This document shows positions 62,650 to 64,000 of a stretch of 64,000 bases of DNA, in pieces. Position 1 is the stretch's first letter; each line of letters opens with the position of its first letter. This DNA comes from Chloroflexota bacterium (GTDB lineage Bacteria; Chloroflexota; Anaerolineae; Anaerolineales; Villigracilaceae). The stretch is from NCBI GenBank assembly GCA_016223135.1, contig JACRPQ010000004.1, positions 744,001 to 808,000 of the forward strand, in the 5' to 3' direction. The position numbers and the translations under genes were made by a program. The notes beneath the pieces were generated by a model. That model saw only the letters and a list, made by a program, of their open reading frames with translations. It did not search any database and had not been told where the DNA came from.

Positions 62650-62705
62650 GTCTTGCCCTCACTCCCACCCCTCTCCAATATGGGAGAAGGGCAAGGGGCG
62701 AGAGA
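62650..62705. repeat. GC-rich palindromic element upstream of cpaB
   Basis: cttgccctcactcccacccctctccaatatgggagaagggcaaggggcgagag. Confidence 0.75.
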
Positions 62706-62808
62706 AAAGAAGACGGAAAATGAGCATCAGGCAATCTTTGCAATAGAGCATTTCAAACCAATTGATCTGCCGGAAGTACAGGCGGAGATTCTGGAAGGAG
62801 AAATCCCT

Positions 62809-63882
62809 ATGCGTCGCGGAAGAATATTGCTGTTGGTTGTTTTAATTGTCGTCATTGGACTGGCGATGCTGTATGTCGCCTTTGGGAATTTGGGTGGTGG
62901 CGGGTTTTCTGCCATTTCCACTCCACTGCCAGAGCAAGTGACAAAAGTATATTTTGCCGCGCAAAACATCCCCCCAGGGACGACAATCACCCGTGATATG
63001 CTTGGAACATTTTCCCTTCCGCCGGAAAATGTGACGGAAGTCATGTTTAGCGAGGGCGAGGAAGCCAACTTAATTGGTCAAGTGGCTCGTTTTCAGTTGG
63101 ACCAGGGAACTCTTATCACCTCTGCAATGATTGGCGGAAAAGTGGAACTGCCGCCGCCTTCCTGGTCATATAAGGTGCCGGCTGGCATGGTGGCGGTTGC
63201 CATCCCCACCGACCGTCTAGCGACAGCGGCATACGCCATCAACAGCGGCGCTCACATTAATGTCAACGTCTGCATCACCATCGTGGACGTGGATCCAGCC
63301 TTCCAAACGGCGCTTCCCAATTATTTGTCTTCCATGCAGGATATTTTCTTCCCGCAAGACGGTCGTCCTCTCATTACCATTGATGCCACGACTCAGGAAC
63401 TCCCTGCCCGCCAGGGACGCACTGAACTCGACCCGACCTTCCAAAAACCGATTTACGTGGTTCCTTCTGAAGCCCAGCGTCCCCGTTTGGTGTGTCAGAT
63501 TATCTTGCAGGATGTGGTGGTCTTGAACCTCGGCAATTTCCAACTCTCGCAGGCGCAGCCTGTGGCGGCGGCGCCAACACAAGACGCGAATGCTCCCGCC
63601 GTTCAATCGCAGGCAGAAACCAAGCCGGATATCATCACCCTCATGGTGTCGCCGCAGGATTCCGTTGCGCTGAATTACTTTGTTTACAGCGGCGCGGTCT
63701 TCTCCCTGGCGCTGCGCAACCCCAACGATACCTCGCGGGTGGAAGCGCAATCGGCGACCTTGAACAGTGTCTTGACGCAGTACAACTTCTCTCTGCCGTC
63801 CAAATTGCCGTACGCTCAAAACACGCGTATTGACTTCCTCCAGCCTCCGCTTTTACCGAACGATATTACTCCCCAACAATAG
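62809..63882 (+). CDS. cpaB: CpaB/RcpC-like Flp pilus assembly protein (SAF domain)
   Basis: MRRGRILLLVVLIVVIGLAML TM; VYFAAQNIPPGTTITRDMLGTFSLPPENV SAF-like; VVLNLGNF...DIITLMVSPQDSVALNYF. Confidence 0.8.
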   Translation: MRRGRILLLVVLIVVIGLAMLYVAFGNLGGGGFSAISTPLPEQVTKVYFAAQNIPPGTTITRDMLGTFSLPPENVTEVMFSEGEEANLIGQVARFQLDQGTLITSAMIGGKVELPPPSWSYKVPAGMVAVAIPTDRLATAAYAINSGAHINVNVCITIVDVDPAFQTALPNYLSSMQDIFFPQDGRPLITIDATTQELPARQGRTELDPTFQKPIYVVPSEAQRPRLVCQIILQDVVVLNLGNFQLSQAQPVAAAPTQDANAPAVQSQAETKPDIITLMVSPQDSVALNYFVYSGAVFSLALRNPNDTSRVEAQSATLNSVLTQYNFSLPSKLPYAQNTRIDFLQPPLLPNDITPQQ

Positions 63883-63893
63883 AGGTTTTCCTG

Positions 63894-64000
63894 ATGCCGG
63901 GTGAAAAAATCCGTGTATTGATCGTAGATGATGTCTCTGAAACGCGCGAGAACGTCAAAAAACTGCTGCAATTCGAGTCAGATGTTGAAGTCGTAGGTGT
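63894..64000 (+). CDS. Receiver-domain protein, probably CpaE/TadZ-type (truncated at window edge)
   Basis: ATG 63894: MPGEKIRVLIVDDVSETRENVKKLLQFESDVEVVG. Confidence 0.7.
   Translation, partial: MPGEKIRVLIVDDVSETRENVKKLLQFESDVEVVG

Overview
This 64 kb window is a gene-dense, high-GC bacterial chromosome segment. Gene content and style suggest a Chloroflexota/Anaerolineae-like organism, but that assignment is inference. I found no rRNA, tRNA, CRISPR array, phage or transposase gene. Recognisable blocks: an F420-related cluster (nitroreductase, PPOX, CofE, F420:NADPH reductase; 2.6-5.2 kb); a zinc-ribbon / membrane-anchored NACHT-HEAT / SsnA-like operon (5.2-9.8 kb); purA, purB and guaB (19.9-24.2 kb); two MoeA-type genes; a caa3-type cytochrome oxidase and assembly operon with several fusions (29.3-36.8 kb); membrane glycosyltransferases; the primary sigma factor; a Gld-type ABC exporter; several stand-alone receiver proteins; a MoxR/VWA pair split by a UPF0175/DUF3368 toxin-antitoxin pair; and a two-component pair leading into CpaB of a Tad pilus locus (right edge), with a CpaE-like gene near the left edge. 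The most interesting signal is in repeats, not in one gene. Several families of small structured palindromic or heptamer-type repeats occupy gene junctions. They are nested inside each other, keep base pairing while their sequence changes, and in at least three genes (purB, cofE, the moeA-PBP fusion) appear in-frame inside conserved enzymes.
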